Positions 7,908-15,974 of a stretch of 64,000 nucleotides of DNA are shown here, piece by piece. The DNA lies in assembly GCF_003696265.1 (NCBI RefSeq), contig NZ_RFFH01000002.1, positions 578,912 through 642,911 of the forward strand, written 5' to 3'. Numbering within the stretch: position 1 is the stretch's first letter; every line of letters starts with the position of its first letter. The notes under the pieces were generated by a model, which did no database searches, was not told the DNA's origin, and saw only the letters and a list, made by a program, of their open reading frames with translations. A program made the position numbers and the translations under genes. The DNA is from Nocardia stercoris (GTDB taxonomy: Bacteria > Actinomycetota > Actinomycetes > Mycobacteriales > Mycobacteriaceae).

Positions 7908-9995
7908 TCACTTCGGCTGCGTCAAGTCGTACAGCGTCACACCGTCGACGGTCTGCTCGCAGAAGTGCTCCTTCACCCACGTAGAGATCTGAGCGCTCGG
8001 CGAGTTCGGGTCACCACCCCGGCCGAATCCCTCCGGCATGCCGGGCGGGAGTTCGAGACCGCCGGGCGTGCCGAACATTCCGCCGGACACCACGTAGTAG
8101 TGGATCTTCCCGGCCGCAACGTACTGCTGGAACTGCTCGAGCGTGGGTGACGGGTCGCTGCCGTTGAAGCCACCGATCGGCATCACCGGCAGCCGGGTCG
8201 CCAGCTGGTATCCGGCGGCATTGTCGGAGCCGGTGGTGGCGGCGACCCAGGTGTAGGAAGCGCCGTCGCGGTCGAGCAGCGCCACCACCTGGTCGCTGGG
8301 GGTGCCGCCGCCGAACGGGCCGCCGAATCCGCCGGGTCCACGCTTGCCGTCGTGCTGGTTGCCCGGGGCGCCGGGCGCGCCCGGCCGGTTGCCGTGCTGT
8401 CCCGGCGCGCCGGGCCCGCCCGGACCGAACCCCATCTGCTCGGCCCATTCGGCCATGCCGGGCGGCAGTTTCCCGCCGCGCGGGAAGCCGAACCCACCGG
8501 GCACCATCGGGCCGGCGCTCGGGATGGCGCCGCCGTGCCCGGTGTTCAGCGTGTCCGCCGTGTAGGCGACCGGCCCGGCCAGCGCGACCGCGACCGCCGT
8601 GGCCGCGGTGACCGTCGCCAGCGGTCGCGGCAGCGGCATCAGCAGCGCCACGGTCGCCAGAATGCCCGCAACCAGCACCACCCAGCGCAGCCACGGCACG
8701 AAATCGCTGGTGCGGGACAACAACATCCACGCCGTGGCCGCGGTCGCGGCCAGGGTGACCGCGGCCGCGATCCGCGCCCACAGCCGGTCGCGGTGCTGCC
8801 ACAGCAGCGTCGCGCCGATGCCGGTCAGCGCGGCGACCGCGGGCGCCAGTGCCACCGTGTAGTACTGGTGGAAGATGCCCTTCATGAAGCTGAAGGTCAG
8901 CCCGGTGACCACCAGCCAGCCACCCCACAGCACCAGTCCGGCGCGGCGCGGGTCGACGCGGGGTGCCTGGCCGTAGGCGATCAGACCCACGACCAGCAGG
9001 ATCAGCGCGGCCGGCAGCAGCCAGGCGATCTGGCCGCCCTGCGCCGGCTGGAACAACCGGTCGATCCCGGGATCGCCCCAGGCCCCGGTCTGGCCGGCCT
9101 TCAGCGCACCGCCCCCGCCGCCCCCGCCGACACTGCCGGTCTCCTGACCGTTGAGCCGGCCCAGGCCGTTGTAACCCATGGTCAGTTCGAGGATCGAATT
9201 ATGCTGCGAGCCGCCGAAATACGGCCGCGAACCGACCGGCCACAGCATGGCGACCGCGATCCACCATCCGGCACCCACCACGAGACCCGCTGCAGCGGCG
9301 AACAATTGCGCGACGCGCCGCAGCGGGCGCGCCCGCCCGGCGACCAGATAGGTCAGCGCGAGCGCCGGAACCACCAGCAGCACCTGCAATTGCTTGGCGA
9401 GGAAACCGAATCCGACGAACAGCCCGCACAGCGCCAGCCAGCGCAGCTGGGCGGCGGGGCTCGCGGTCAGGGCACGGGTCATGGCCCAGCAGGCCGCCAG
9501 CATGAGCAACACCAGCAGGGCGTCCGGGTTGTCGAACCGGAACATCAGGGCCGCAACCGGTGTCACGGCCAGCACCAGGCCGGCGAGCAGACCGGCGGCC
9601 GCCCCGTAGGTGCGGCGCACGGTCGCCCACAGCAGCGCGACCGAGCCGACACCTATCAGCACCTGCGGGACGAGCACACTCCAGCTCGACAGCCCGAACA
9701 GCCGGATCGACAACGCCATCGGCCACAGCGCGGCGGGCGTCTTGTCGACGGTGATCGAGTTCGCGGCATCCGAGGACCCGAAGAAGAAGGCCTTCCACGA
9801 CACCGATCCGGCCTGGGCCGCCGCCGCGTAGAAGGAGTTCGCCCAGCCGGAGGCGTTCAGGTTCCACAGGTACGCACCCGCCGTGGCGATCAGCAGCACC
9901 GCCAGTGCGATCAGTTCGCGCGAGATCGGGCGGCGGCGAACGGTTTCGGCGGTGGTCGCGGTGGGCGGCACGGCCTCGGACAGTACTGTGGTCAT
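7908..9995 (-). CDS. ArnT/GT39-like membrane glycosyltransferase
   Basis: A 695-residue polytopic protein. Many hydrophobic helices occupy residues about 30-480, and an extracytoplasmic C-terminal region follows. The first loop after helix 1 holds SITVDKTPAALWP, as in ArnT/PMT-type transferases that use polyprenyl-phosphate sugars. Two Gly/Pro-rich low-complexity stretches interrupt it: a run of glycines near residue 300, and a PGGPGAPGQ-type segment near residues 530-570. The next gene upstream encodes a GT2-GtrA protein. GT2 plus GT39 is the arrangement seen for YkcC/YkcB-like pairs, where the first makes polyprenyl-phosphate-sugar and the second transfers it. I chose ATG 9995 over 10067 because AGCAGGA lies upstream and the extra N-terminus is unlike the family. 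Confidence 0.85.
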   Translation of the reverse strand: MTTVLSEAVPPTATTAETVRRRPISRELIALAVLLIATAGAYLWNLNASGWANSFYAAAAQAGSVSWKAFFFGSSDAANSITVDKTPAALWPMALSIRLFGLSSWSVLVPQVLIGVGSVALLWATVRRTYGAAAGLLAGLVLAVTPVAALMFRFDNPDALLVLLMLAACWAMTRALTASPAAQLRWLALCGLFVGFGFLAKQLQVLLVVPALALTYLVAGRARPLRRVAQLFAAAAGLVVGAGWWIAVAMLWPVGSRPYFGGSQHNSILELTMGYNGLGRLNGQETGSVGGGGGGGALKAGQTGAWGDPGIDRLFQPAQGGQIAWLLPAALILLVVGLIAYGQAPRVDPRRAGLVLWGGWLVVTGLTFSFMKGIFHQYYTVALAPAVAALTGIGATLLWQHRDRLWARIAAAVTLAATAATAWMLLSRTSDFVPWLRWVVLVAGILATVALLMPLPRPLATVTAATAVAVALAGPVAYTADTLNTGHGGAIPSAGPMVPGGFGFPRGGKLPPGMAEWAEQMGFGPGGPGAPGQHGNRPGAPGAPGNQHDGKRGPGGFGGPFGGGTPSDQVVALLDRDGASYTWVAATTGSDNAAGYQLATRLPVMPIGGFNGSDPSPTLEQFQQYVAAGKIHYYVVSGGMFGTPGGLELPPGMPEGFGRGGDPNSPSAQISTWVKEHFCEQTVDGVTLYDLTQPK

Positions 9996-10122
9996 GGCGT
10001 CCTGCTCGGGATGCTCGGGGCGGCGGGGCCGCGAAGGTCGGGACAGGTAACAGTCGCAGACGAACAACAGGGCGGGGTCAGCGCATTCGCACCGATCCCG
10101 CCCTGGATCAGTCGGCCGAGGT

Positions 10123-11406
10123 TCAAGCCATCCGGTCCGCGCCGGCGTCGCGGAACACCCAGCGCAGACCGACGAACCGGCACAGGGTGGCCACCAGGTT
10201 GGCGATCACCAGGACCACCAGTTCCACATGGACCATCGCGTCGGGCGCCCAGCGGTGCAGCGCGAACAGTGAACCGCTGGTCAGCAGCCAGGCGAACATG
10301 AAGATCGCCAGGCCCTGCAGCTGATGCGAGACCACGTTCCGCGTGCCGCGCACCCCGAAGGTGAAGGCGCGGTTGGCCGCGGTGTTGCCGATCGCGGTGA
10401 TCAGCAGCGAGAGGAAGTTGGCGGCTTGCGCGCCCGCCCATGGTTGCAGCAGCAGGTACAGCACCATGTAGGTCAGCGTCGAGACCACACCGATGATGCC
10501 GAAGCGGACCGCCTGGCCGACCATGCCCAGCGGCACACCTTCGACCAGCGGTTCGCGGCCGATGGCGGCCCGTAGCTCGTTGATCGGCAGTGACCCGGTG
10601 GTGAAGGCGCGGCCCAGCCGCCACACGCCGAGCAGGTCCTTGCGGGCGGTGTCGATGATGTCGACGGTCGAGTCCGGGTCGTCGATCCAGTCCACCGGCA
10701 CCTCGTGGATGCGCAGGCCGGATCGTTCGGCGAGTACGAGAAGTTCGGTGTCGAAGAACCATTCGCCGTCCTCGACCAGCGGCAGCAGTTGCCGGGCTAC
10801 GTCGGTGCGCATGGCCTTGAATCCGCATTGCGCGTCGGAGAACCGGGCTTGCAGCGAGGCGCGCAGGATCAAGTTGTAGCAGCGCGAGATGATTTCGCGC
10901 TTGGGACCGCGGACGACCCGGGAGGATTTGGCCAGCCGGGTGCCGATCGCGAGGTCCGAGTGCCCGGACACCAGCGGCGCGATCAGCGGCAGCAGCCCGT
11001 TGAGATCGGTGGACAGGTCGACGTCCATGTAGGCGACGACCTGGGCCTGCGACTCCTGCCATACGGTGCGCAGTGCGCGGCCGCGGCCCTTGCGGTCGAG
11101 GTGGACGACCCGGACTCCGCTCAGCTCGGCCGCCAGTTCCTTGGCGATCTCGAGGGTGCGGTCGGTGGAAGCGTTGTCCGCGATCACGATTCGCGCCGAG
11201 AACGGGAAGCCGTTGCCGAGGAAGTCGTGTAACCGGCGCACGCAGCCGGCGAGGTCGTTCTGCTCGTTGTAGACGGGGACGACGACCTCGAGCACCGGGT
11301 TGCGGGCCGGGTCGAAGGTCGGGGCGGGCAGGGCCGAGTCGGCGGGGTTCGCCGCACGCTGCGCCGACGCGGGTGTCACCTGGGAAGCCGTCGCTGTGTC
11401 GGTCAT
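10123..11406 (-). CDS. Bifunctional GT2 glycosyltransferase / GtrA-like flippase
   Basis: A 427-residue fusion. Residues about 35-270 are a family 2 glycosyltransferase (EVVVPVYNEQND near the start, YMDVDLST as the metal-binding DxD region). Residues about 285-420 form four membrane helices of the GtrA family. The N-terminal part would make a polyprenyl-phosphate-linked sugar and the GtrA part would help move it across the membrane. The GT39 gene lies 127 bases downstream on the same strand and is the likely user of the product. The sugar and the final acceptor (arabinan, glycolipid or protein) are unknown. Confidence 0.88.
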   Translation of the reverse strand: MTDTATASQVTPASAQRAANPADSALPAPTFDPARNPVLEVVVPVYNEQNDLAGCVRRLHDFLGNGFPFSARIVIADNASTDRTLEIAKELAAELSGVRVVHLDRKGRGRALRTVWQESQAQVVAYMDVDLSTDLNGLLPLIAPLVSGHSDLAIGTRLAKSSRVVRGPKREIISRCYNLILRASLQARFSDAQCGFKAMRTDVARQLLPLVEDGEWFFDTELLVLAERSGLRIHEVPVDWIDDPDSTVDIIDTARKDLLGVWRLGRAFTTGSLPINELRAAIGREPLVEGVPLGMVGQAVRFGIIGVVSTLTYMVLYLLLQPWAGAQAANFLSLLITAIGNTAANRAFTFGVRGTRNVVSHQLQGLAIFMFAWLLTSGSLFALHRWAPDAMVHVELVVLVIANLVATLCRFVGLRWVFRDAGADRMA

Positions 11407-11482
11407 GTCACTACTGTCGATCCGCTGCCTATATCGGAGCTGCGGCGGAGCTGGGAGATGCCTGGGAGCGACGGACCGGTGG

Positions 11483-12331
11483 TCACGAACGTTCGTGCAG
11501 CCGCCACAGCGGGGACACCGGGCCGTGGCCCGCGCCCAGGTCGTAGGCCGCTTTCAGGCTGCGCAGCGTCCATTCCTTGGCGAATGCGACGGCTTCGGGT
11601 ACGGGATAATTGTGAGCTAAAGCACATGCGATGGCGGCCGCCAGCGTGTCGCCGCCGCCGTGGTCGTTGCCGGTGTCGACCCGCGCGGCGGTGAGTTCGA
11701 GGAAGGTGTCGCCGTCGAACAGCAGATCGGTGCTGACTTTCGCCGAGCGGAGATGGCCGCCCTTGACGATCACCCAGCGCGGCCCGAGGGCGTGCAGCGC
11801 CTCGGCCGCCGTGCGGGCGGTGTGGTCGTCGACCACGTCGATGCCGGTGAACAGCCGTACCTCGTCCAGGTTGGGCGTGAGCACGGTGGCGAGTGGAAAC
11901 AGGGTGTGCCGCATGGTGTCTCGCGCCTCTTCGTGCAGCAGGGCGTCGCCGTGCATCGAGGCCGCGACCGGGTCGACCACGAGCGGGACGGCGCTGTCGC
12001 CACCGATCCCGACCTCCCGGCAGGTCCGCGCCACCGCGTCGATGATCGCGCTGGACGCCAGCATTCCGGTCTTGACCGCCCCGACCCCGATATCGTCGGT
12101 GACGCACCGGATCTGGCCGGCGACGAGCTCGGCGGGGATCTCATGGAAGCCGTTGACGCCCAGCGTGTTCTGCACGGTGACCGCAGTGACCGCCACGCAG
12201 GCGTGAACGCCGAGCAGTGCCATGGTACGGGTGTCGGCTTGGATGCCGGCCCCACCGCCGGAGTCGGTACCGGCGATGGTCAGGACGCGAACCGGGGTTT
12301 CGCCGGGATTCGGCAGCGCGAGCAACTCCAT
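11483..12331 (-). CDS. thiD: Hydroxymethylpyrimidine/phosphomethylpyrimidine kinase
   Basis: A 282-residue ribokinase-fold kinase that phosphorylates HMP and HMP-P for thiamine synthesis. The ThiD start signature VLTIAGTDSGGGAGIQAD is present, as is the terminal catalytic/anion-hole segment DTGNDHGGGDTLAAAIACAL, which is close to the usual GTGCTL form but altered. The start at ATG 12331 leaves 20 bases after the upstream gene; an ATG at 12367 would overlap that gene. ThiC is encoded 7 kb away under a TPP riboswitch, while thiD itself shows no riboswitch here. In M. tuberculosis thiD and thiC are neighbours (Rv0422c-Rv0423c), so the genes between them look like an insertion. Confidence 0.9.
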   Translation of the reverse strand: MELLALPNPGETPVRVLTIAGTDSGGGAGIQADTRTMALLGVHACVAVTAVTVQNTLGVNGFHEIPAELVAGQIRCVTDDIGVGAVKTGMLASSAIIDAVARTCREVGIGGDSAVPLVVDPVAASMHGDALLHEEARDTMRHTLFPLATVLTPNLDEVRLFTGIDVVDDHTARTAAEALHALGPRWVIVKGGHLRSAKVSTDLLFDGDTFLELTAARVDTGNDHGGGDTLAAAIACALAHNYPVPEAVAFAKEWTLRSLKAAYDLGAGHGPVSPLWRLHERS

Positions 12332-12350
12332 CCCGGCAACCCTAGTGGCG

Positions 12351-13142
12351 TCAGACGATGCCGACACCTACCGGCTGCAGGTCCGGTAGCAGGCCGCTAC
12401 CCGGCCGCCACCAGTAGCAGTGCGGGCTGACGCCGGCGCCGGCGTCGAACAGCTCGGTGGTGGCGGTGCGCATGTCGAACAGCATCTCGTGCACGTCGTT
12501 CTGGCCGAGCGGGTAGACCAGCAGGTATTCCGGCAGCGGGAACGACACCACGGCGCCGTGCGCCAGGATCTCGGGGTCGACGTGGGCGGCCAGGTCGTGG
12601 ATGGTGGCGCCGACGTAGCGGTGCGGGCCGGTGACCACGGTGACGGTGCCGTACCCCAGCTCCTGGGTGCTGACGGTGTGGATCTCGCCGGACAGCGACT
12701 GCGCGACGGCGGCGGCGAAGATCTCGTCGGTGCTGCCGTCGAGTTCGCCGTGGGCGAGCAGCTGTGGGCCCTCGGGCAGGTCGATGACGACGGCCTCGCT
12801 CAGGCCCGGCGCCAGGCGGCGGGTGACGATCGAGTCGGCACGGTCGGCGAGGGATTCCTCGGCGTACATGCGGACGCGCAGGATGTGGGAGTCGAAATCC
12901 ATCGGCAGTGTCCCCGCGGCGAGCTGGGCAAGCGTCGCGGCTACCCGTCGCCGCGCCGCGGCGGCCAGTTCGACCCCGGTCAGCGACAGCGTCTCACCCA
13001 GCCAGGGGCGCAGGTCGAATCGGTAGCTGCCGTCGGCCGTGAACAGGGTCGCGCCGGCGTCCCCACGCTGGGTCATCCGCACCCCGTGCACCGAAAAGGC
13101 CTGGCGCAGAACGCTATTTGCCGTATCGAAGTCGTTCGGCAT
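12351..13142 (-). CDS. Conserved protein of unknown function, DUF1444-like, paralogue 1
   Basis: A 263-residue soluble protein without signal peptide or membrane helices. It shares a pattern along its full length with the next gene upstream: FD.RPWL near residue 45, DFD...LRV near 85, LAPGL.EAVV.D.PEG near 110, then GPHRYVGA, a hydrophobic PLPEYLLVYPLGQ segment, and a C-terminal CYWWRP. The order of these blocks resembles DUF1444 (YtpQ-type) proteins, but I cannot confirm this by alignment. It lies 20 bases upstream of thiD on the same strand. The function is unknown. Confidence 0.75.
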   Translation of the reverse strand: MPNDFDTANSVLRQAFSVHGVRMTQRGDAGATLFTADGSYRFDLRPWLGETLSLTGVELAAAARRRVAATLAQLAAGTLPMDFDSHILRVRMYAEESLADRADSIVTRRLAPGLSEAVVIDLPEGPQLLAHGELDGSTDEIFAAAVAQSLSGEIHTVSTQELGYGTVTVVTGPHRYVGATIHDLAAHVDPEILAHGAVVSFPLPEYLLVYPLGQNDVHEMLFDMRTATTELFDAGAGVSPHCYWWRPGSGLLPDLQPVGVGIV

Positions 13143-13387
13143 CGCAGTTCCACCTCCCCCGGATTTGCACGATCATCTTGCAAGCGTAACTCGGCCCAAT
13201 GGGCCGGAGTTTGTATTGTCGATCACCAACCATACGGGTAAGGCCAACTCTCGCAATGCTCTTAGGAACTTCTTATCGTTCTCATCGAGTTGTGCCACGC
13301 CGGGCACGATGTCCATTTTCTGAATACTCGGAATCGAGTCCTAAATATTGCAACAGGTTCCAGATTCCGGAAAGGCGAGCAGATCCG
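13143..13387. other. Intergenic region between the two DUF1444-like paralogues
   Basis: Lower-GC sequence with no convincing ORF. It holds an imperfect hairpin around 13190-13211 (ACTCGGCCCA / TGGGCCGGAGT) and AT-rich stretches such as TAAATATTGC near 13342. It is a plausible promoter for the 13142-12351 gene, but no clear -35/-10 pair could be fixed. Confidence 0.4.
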
Positions 13388-14224
13388 CTAGGCACCCCAT
13401 TGCTCCATCACCGGACGCAGGTCGGGCACCAGGCCGCTGCGCAATGCGGCGCTCTCCGGCAGCTGCTCGTAGCGGCTCGGGCGCCACCAATAGCACTGCG
13501 GGCTGATCCGCTCCGAACCGTTGTCGAACAGCTCAGTGGCCGCGCAGCGCAGGTCGTAGAGCGAACGCATCGCGTCGCACTGGCCGATCGGGTAGATCAG
13601 CAGATACTGCGGCAGTGGCATCGCGACCAGGGCCCCGAACGGGTTCTCGGCGGCGGGGACGTGGCGGCTCAGCCGGTGCAGCTGGGCGCCGACGTAGCGG
13701 TGTGCGCCGCCGATGACGGTGAGCGTGCCGTAGTCGAGGTCCTGGGTGCTGGTCGAGCAGTCCTCGCCGGTGATGGACTGGGCGATCGCGGCGCCGAACA
13801 GGTCGTCCGCGTCGGCATCCAGCTCGCCGGTCAGCGCCACCTCGGCGCCCTCGGGGCGGTCGACGACCACGGCCTGGACCAGGCCGGGCGCCAGCGGGCG
13901 GGTCTGCCAGCGGGCGCCGCGGCCGGCCACCACCTCGTCGGGGAAGATCTGGACCCGCAGGAACATGGTGTCGAAATCGACCGGTACCCGCTGCTCGTGC
14001 AGCTGCCGGACGGCCTGGTCGGCGTAGCGTCCGGCGTGACCGGCCAGCTCGGTCAGCGGTAGCTCGGCGGTCTCGGTCAGCCAGGGGCCCAGGTCGATGC
14101 GCTTGCCGCCGCGCGGCGAGAAGACCGTCGCGGCGTCCTCGTCGTTGCGGACCATCTGGTAGCCCCGGGTGGAGAAGGCCTGCGAGAGGGCCTCGTGCGC
14201 ACTTCCGGACGTATTGTTCGACAT
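13388..14224 (-). CDS. Conserved protein of unknown function, DUF1444-like, paralogue 2
   Basis: A 278-residue paralogue of the 12351-13142 product with the same block order: IDLGPWL, VDFDTMFLRVQ, LAPGLVQAVVVDRPEG, GAHRYVGAQLH, MPLPQYLLIYPIGQ and CYWWRPS. It is longer at the C-terminus by about 15 residues. No signal peptide is visible. The two copies differ at many positions, so the duplication is old rather than a recent tandem repeat. Neighbourhood gives no strong functional clue apart from the thiD linkage. The function is unknown. Confidence 0.75.
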   Translation of the reverse strand: MSNNTSGSAHEALSQAFSTRGYQMVRNDEDAATVFSPRGGKRIDLGPWLTETAELPLTELAGHAGRYADQAVRQLHEQRVPVDFDTMFLRVQIFPDEVVAGRGARWQTRPLAPGLVQAVVVDRPEGAEVALTGELDADADDLFGAAIAQSITGEDCSTSTQDLDYGTLTVIGGAHRYVGAQLHRLSRHVPAAENPFGALVAMPLPQYLLIYPIGQCDAMRSLYDLRCAATELFDNGSERISPQCYWWRPSRYEQLPESAALRSGLVPDLRPVMEQWGA

Positions 14225-14620
14225 CTGTCACCTCCCAGATCCCCGTGCTGGTCTTTCCAATGTAGCCGAGCCTGATGAGGAAAGATCCCAATCTTCATGC
14301 GATTAGGGGGATTAGGGGGAGGTGGGGTCTATGGGAATTTGAAATATCGATGTTTTCGATTTTCCGCACGGTTCCGACCTGGGCAAGAAAAAGGGAAATA
14401 TGTCCGGAATATTCGGCCGAAAAGCGATGATCGGCCGGGTGGAAACCACCGATAACCGGTCGGATGCCGCCGAGATCGCCGCGAACCCGGGAAGGGTCTG
14501 CCGAGGCCCGCGGGGTGGCGGTGGCGAAACGCACACATTTGGACGTTTGACCAGTAAGCTGCCGAAGGTAGCAATGCGCGGCGGTGAGCCGTGCCCGAAC
14601 GTCGTCGGAGAACCCGGTCC
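14225..14620. other. Intergenic region between divergent DUF1444-like gene and GH1 gene
   Basis: About 400 bases without a credible gene; short open frames here lack coding-like codon bias. It contains a G-rich quadruplex motif (14306-14335) and an AT-rich block around 14335-14410. A possible promoter for the GH1 gene is TTGACC at 14547 with TAGCAA at 14569 and 16-base spacing. Confidence 0.4.
14306..14335 (+). other. Putative G-quadruplex motif
   Basis: Four G-runs of 5, 5, 4 and 3 bases are separated by loops of 4, 4 and 5 bases, which satisfies the usual G3+N1-7 rule. The first half is a short tandem repeat of GATTAGGGG. It lies about 80 bp upstream of the minus-strand gene start at 14224, inside a promoter-like region. 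Confidence 0.5.
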
Positions 14621-15925
14621 ATGAACAGACCCGCACGCCTGTGTCTCGCCCTGCTGTCGGCCGCCGCCATCGCGTCGGGCACCACCGGCCCCGCCGCGGC
14701 CGCCCCCGCGGAGCTGCCGTCCCTCGGGCCCGACTTCCAATGGGGCGTGGCCATGTCCGGATTCCAGTCCGAAGGGCATGCGCCGGACAGCAATTGGAGC
14801 CGGTACGCCAACTCCGGACAGGCCCACGACACCTACCGTGACTCGGTCGACTTCTACGACCGCTACGCCGAGGACATCGACCTGGCGGCGGGCCTGGGTG
14901 TCAAGGTGTACCGGCTCAGCATCGAATGGGCGCGGGTCCAGCCGCAGCCCGGCGTATGGGACGACCGCGACTTCGCCTTCTACGACGCCGTCATCGCCAA
15001 GATCCGGGCCGCCGGCCTGCGACCCATGCTGACCCTCGACCACTGGGTGATCCCCGGCTGGGAAGCCGACCGTGGCGGCTGGAAGAACCAGGACATGGTC
15101 ACCGACTGGCTGGCCAACATGCGGCGGGTCGTCGACCGCTACGCCGCCGACGATCCGATGTGGGTCACCATCAACGAGCCGATGGGCTATGTGGCGCAAT
15201 CGATTCAGATCGGCGACATCGGAATCGGGGACGCCGTACCGATGTTCGACCGGCTGGTGCAGGCCCACGACACCATCTACGACTACATCCACGAGCGCCA
15301 GCCCGGCGCCCGGGTGACCAGCAACATCGCGCAGTACCCGGTGATCCAGAACCTGACCGACCTGCTGTTCGCCGACCGGGTTCGCGACAAGCTCGACTAC
15401 CTGGGCCTCGACTTCTATTACGGTACGTCGCTCCAGAATCCGCCGACCACCGACCTGCTCGGCAGCGAGCTGTGGAAGAACGCCATCGAACCCGAGGGCA
15501 TCTACTACGACCTGCGCAACTACAGCGAGAAGTACGGGCTGCCCATCTACGTGGTGGAGAACGGACTCCCGACCGGTGACGCCGCGCCTCGCCCCGACGG
15601 CTACGACCGCGCGGATCACTTGCGCGACACCGTGTATTGGCTGCAGCGCGCGAAGGCCGACGGCATCGACGTGATCGGCTACAACTACTGGAGCCTGACC
15701 GACAACTACGAGTGGGGCAGCTACTCCAACCGCTTCGGCCTCTACACCGTCGACGTGCGCAACGACCCGAGCCTGACCCGCGTCCCGACCGACGGGGTCG
15801 ACGCCTACCGCGAGATCACCGCGAACAACGGAGTGCCGCACGACTATCGGCCCACCCGTCAGCCCGCGGTGTGCTCGATCGTGGTGTGGACGCAGAGCTG
15901 CGTCCGGCCGGTCACCGTGCCGTAG
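14621..15925 (+). CDS. Secreted glycoside hydrolase family 1 (beta-glucosidase-like)
   Basis: A 434-residue precursor with an N-terminal signal peptide (about 30 residues, ending near AAAAPA). The GH1 barrel follows. Retaining-enzyme catalytic residues are visible: acid/base Glu186 in TINEPMGY and nucleophile Glu313 in YVVENGLP. NYWSLTDNYEWGSYSNRFGL is the usual GH1 aglycone-site segment. GH1 enzymes hydrolyse beta-glucosides and related links; a secreted member with a GH5 neighbour suggests work on plant-type or polymeric glucans outside the cell. I preferred ATG 14621 (GGAG ten bases upstream) to GTG 14591. The gene converges on the GH5 gene. Confidence 0.9.
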   Translation: MNRPARLCLALLSAAAIASGTTGPAAAAPAELPSLGPDFQWGVAMSGFQSEGHAPDSNWSRYANSGQAHDTYRDSVDFYDRYAEDIDLAAGLGVKVYRLSIEWARVQPQPGVWDDRDFAFYDAVIAKIRAAGLRPMLTLDHWVIPGWEADRGGWKNQDMVTDWLANMRRVVDRYAADDPMWVTINEPMGYVAQSIQIGDIGIGDAVPMFDRLVQAHDTIYDYIHERQPGARVTSNIAQYPVIQNLTDLLFADRVRDKLDYLGLDFYYGTSLQNPPTTDLLGSELWKNAIEPEGIYYDLRNYSEKYGLPIYVVENGLPTGDAAPRPDGYDRADHLRDTVYWLQRAKADGIDVIGYNYWSLTDNYEWGSYSNRFGLYTVDVRNDPSLTRVPTDGVDAYREITANNGVPHDYRPTRQPAVCSIVVWTQSCVRPVTVP

Positions 15926-15934
15926 CGGGTCCAA

Positions 15935-15963
15935 TCCGGTTCGTTCCCCGGGAACGAACCGGA
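15935..15963. terminator. Bidirectional terminator hairpin between GH1 and GH5
   Basis: Fourteen-base perfect arms (TCCGGTTCGTTCCC and its complement) are separated by one base, in the 49-bp gap between two convergent genes. There is no long T-tract, as is common in high-GC genomes. Confidence 0.75.
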
Positions 15964-15974
15964 CCGCTGCCCGG

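Noticed and set aside
8352..10301. 649-codon plus-strand ORF opposite the GT39 gene
   Set aside because: Shadow frame rich in Arg, Gly and Gln; the minus strand carries a coherent membrane protein.
14400..14624. 74-codon ORF upstream of the GH1 gene
   Set aside because: Mixed codon ending bases, no ribosome-binding site, and it runs through a promoter-like region.
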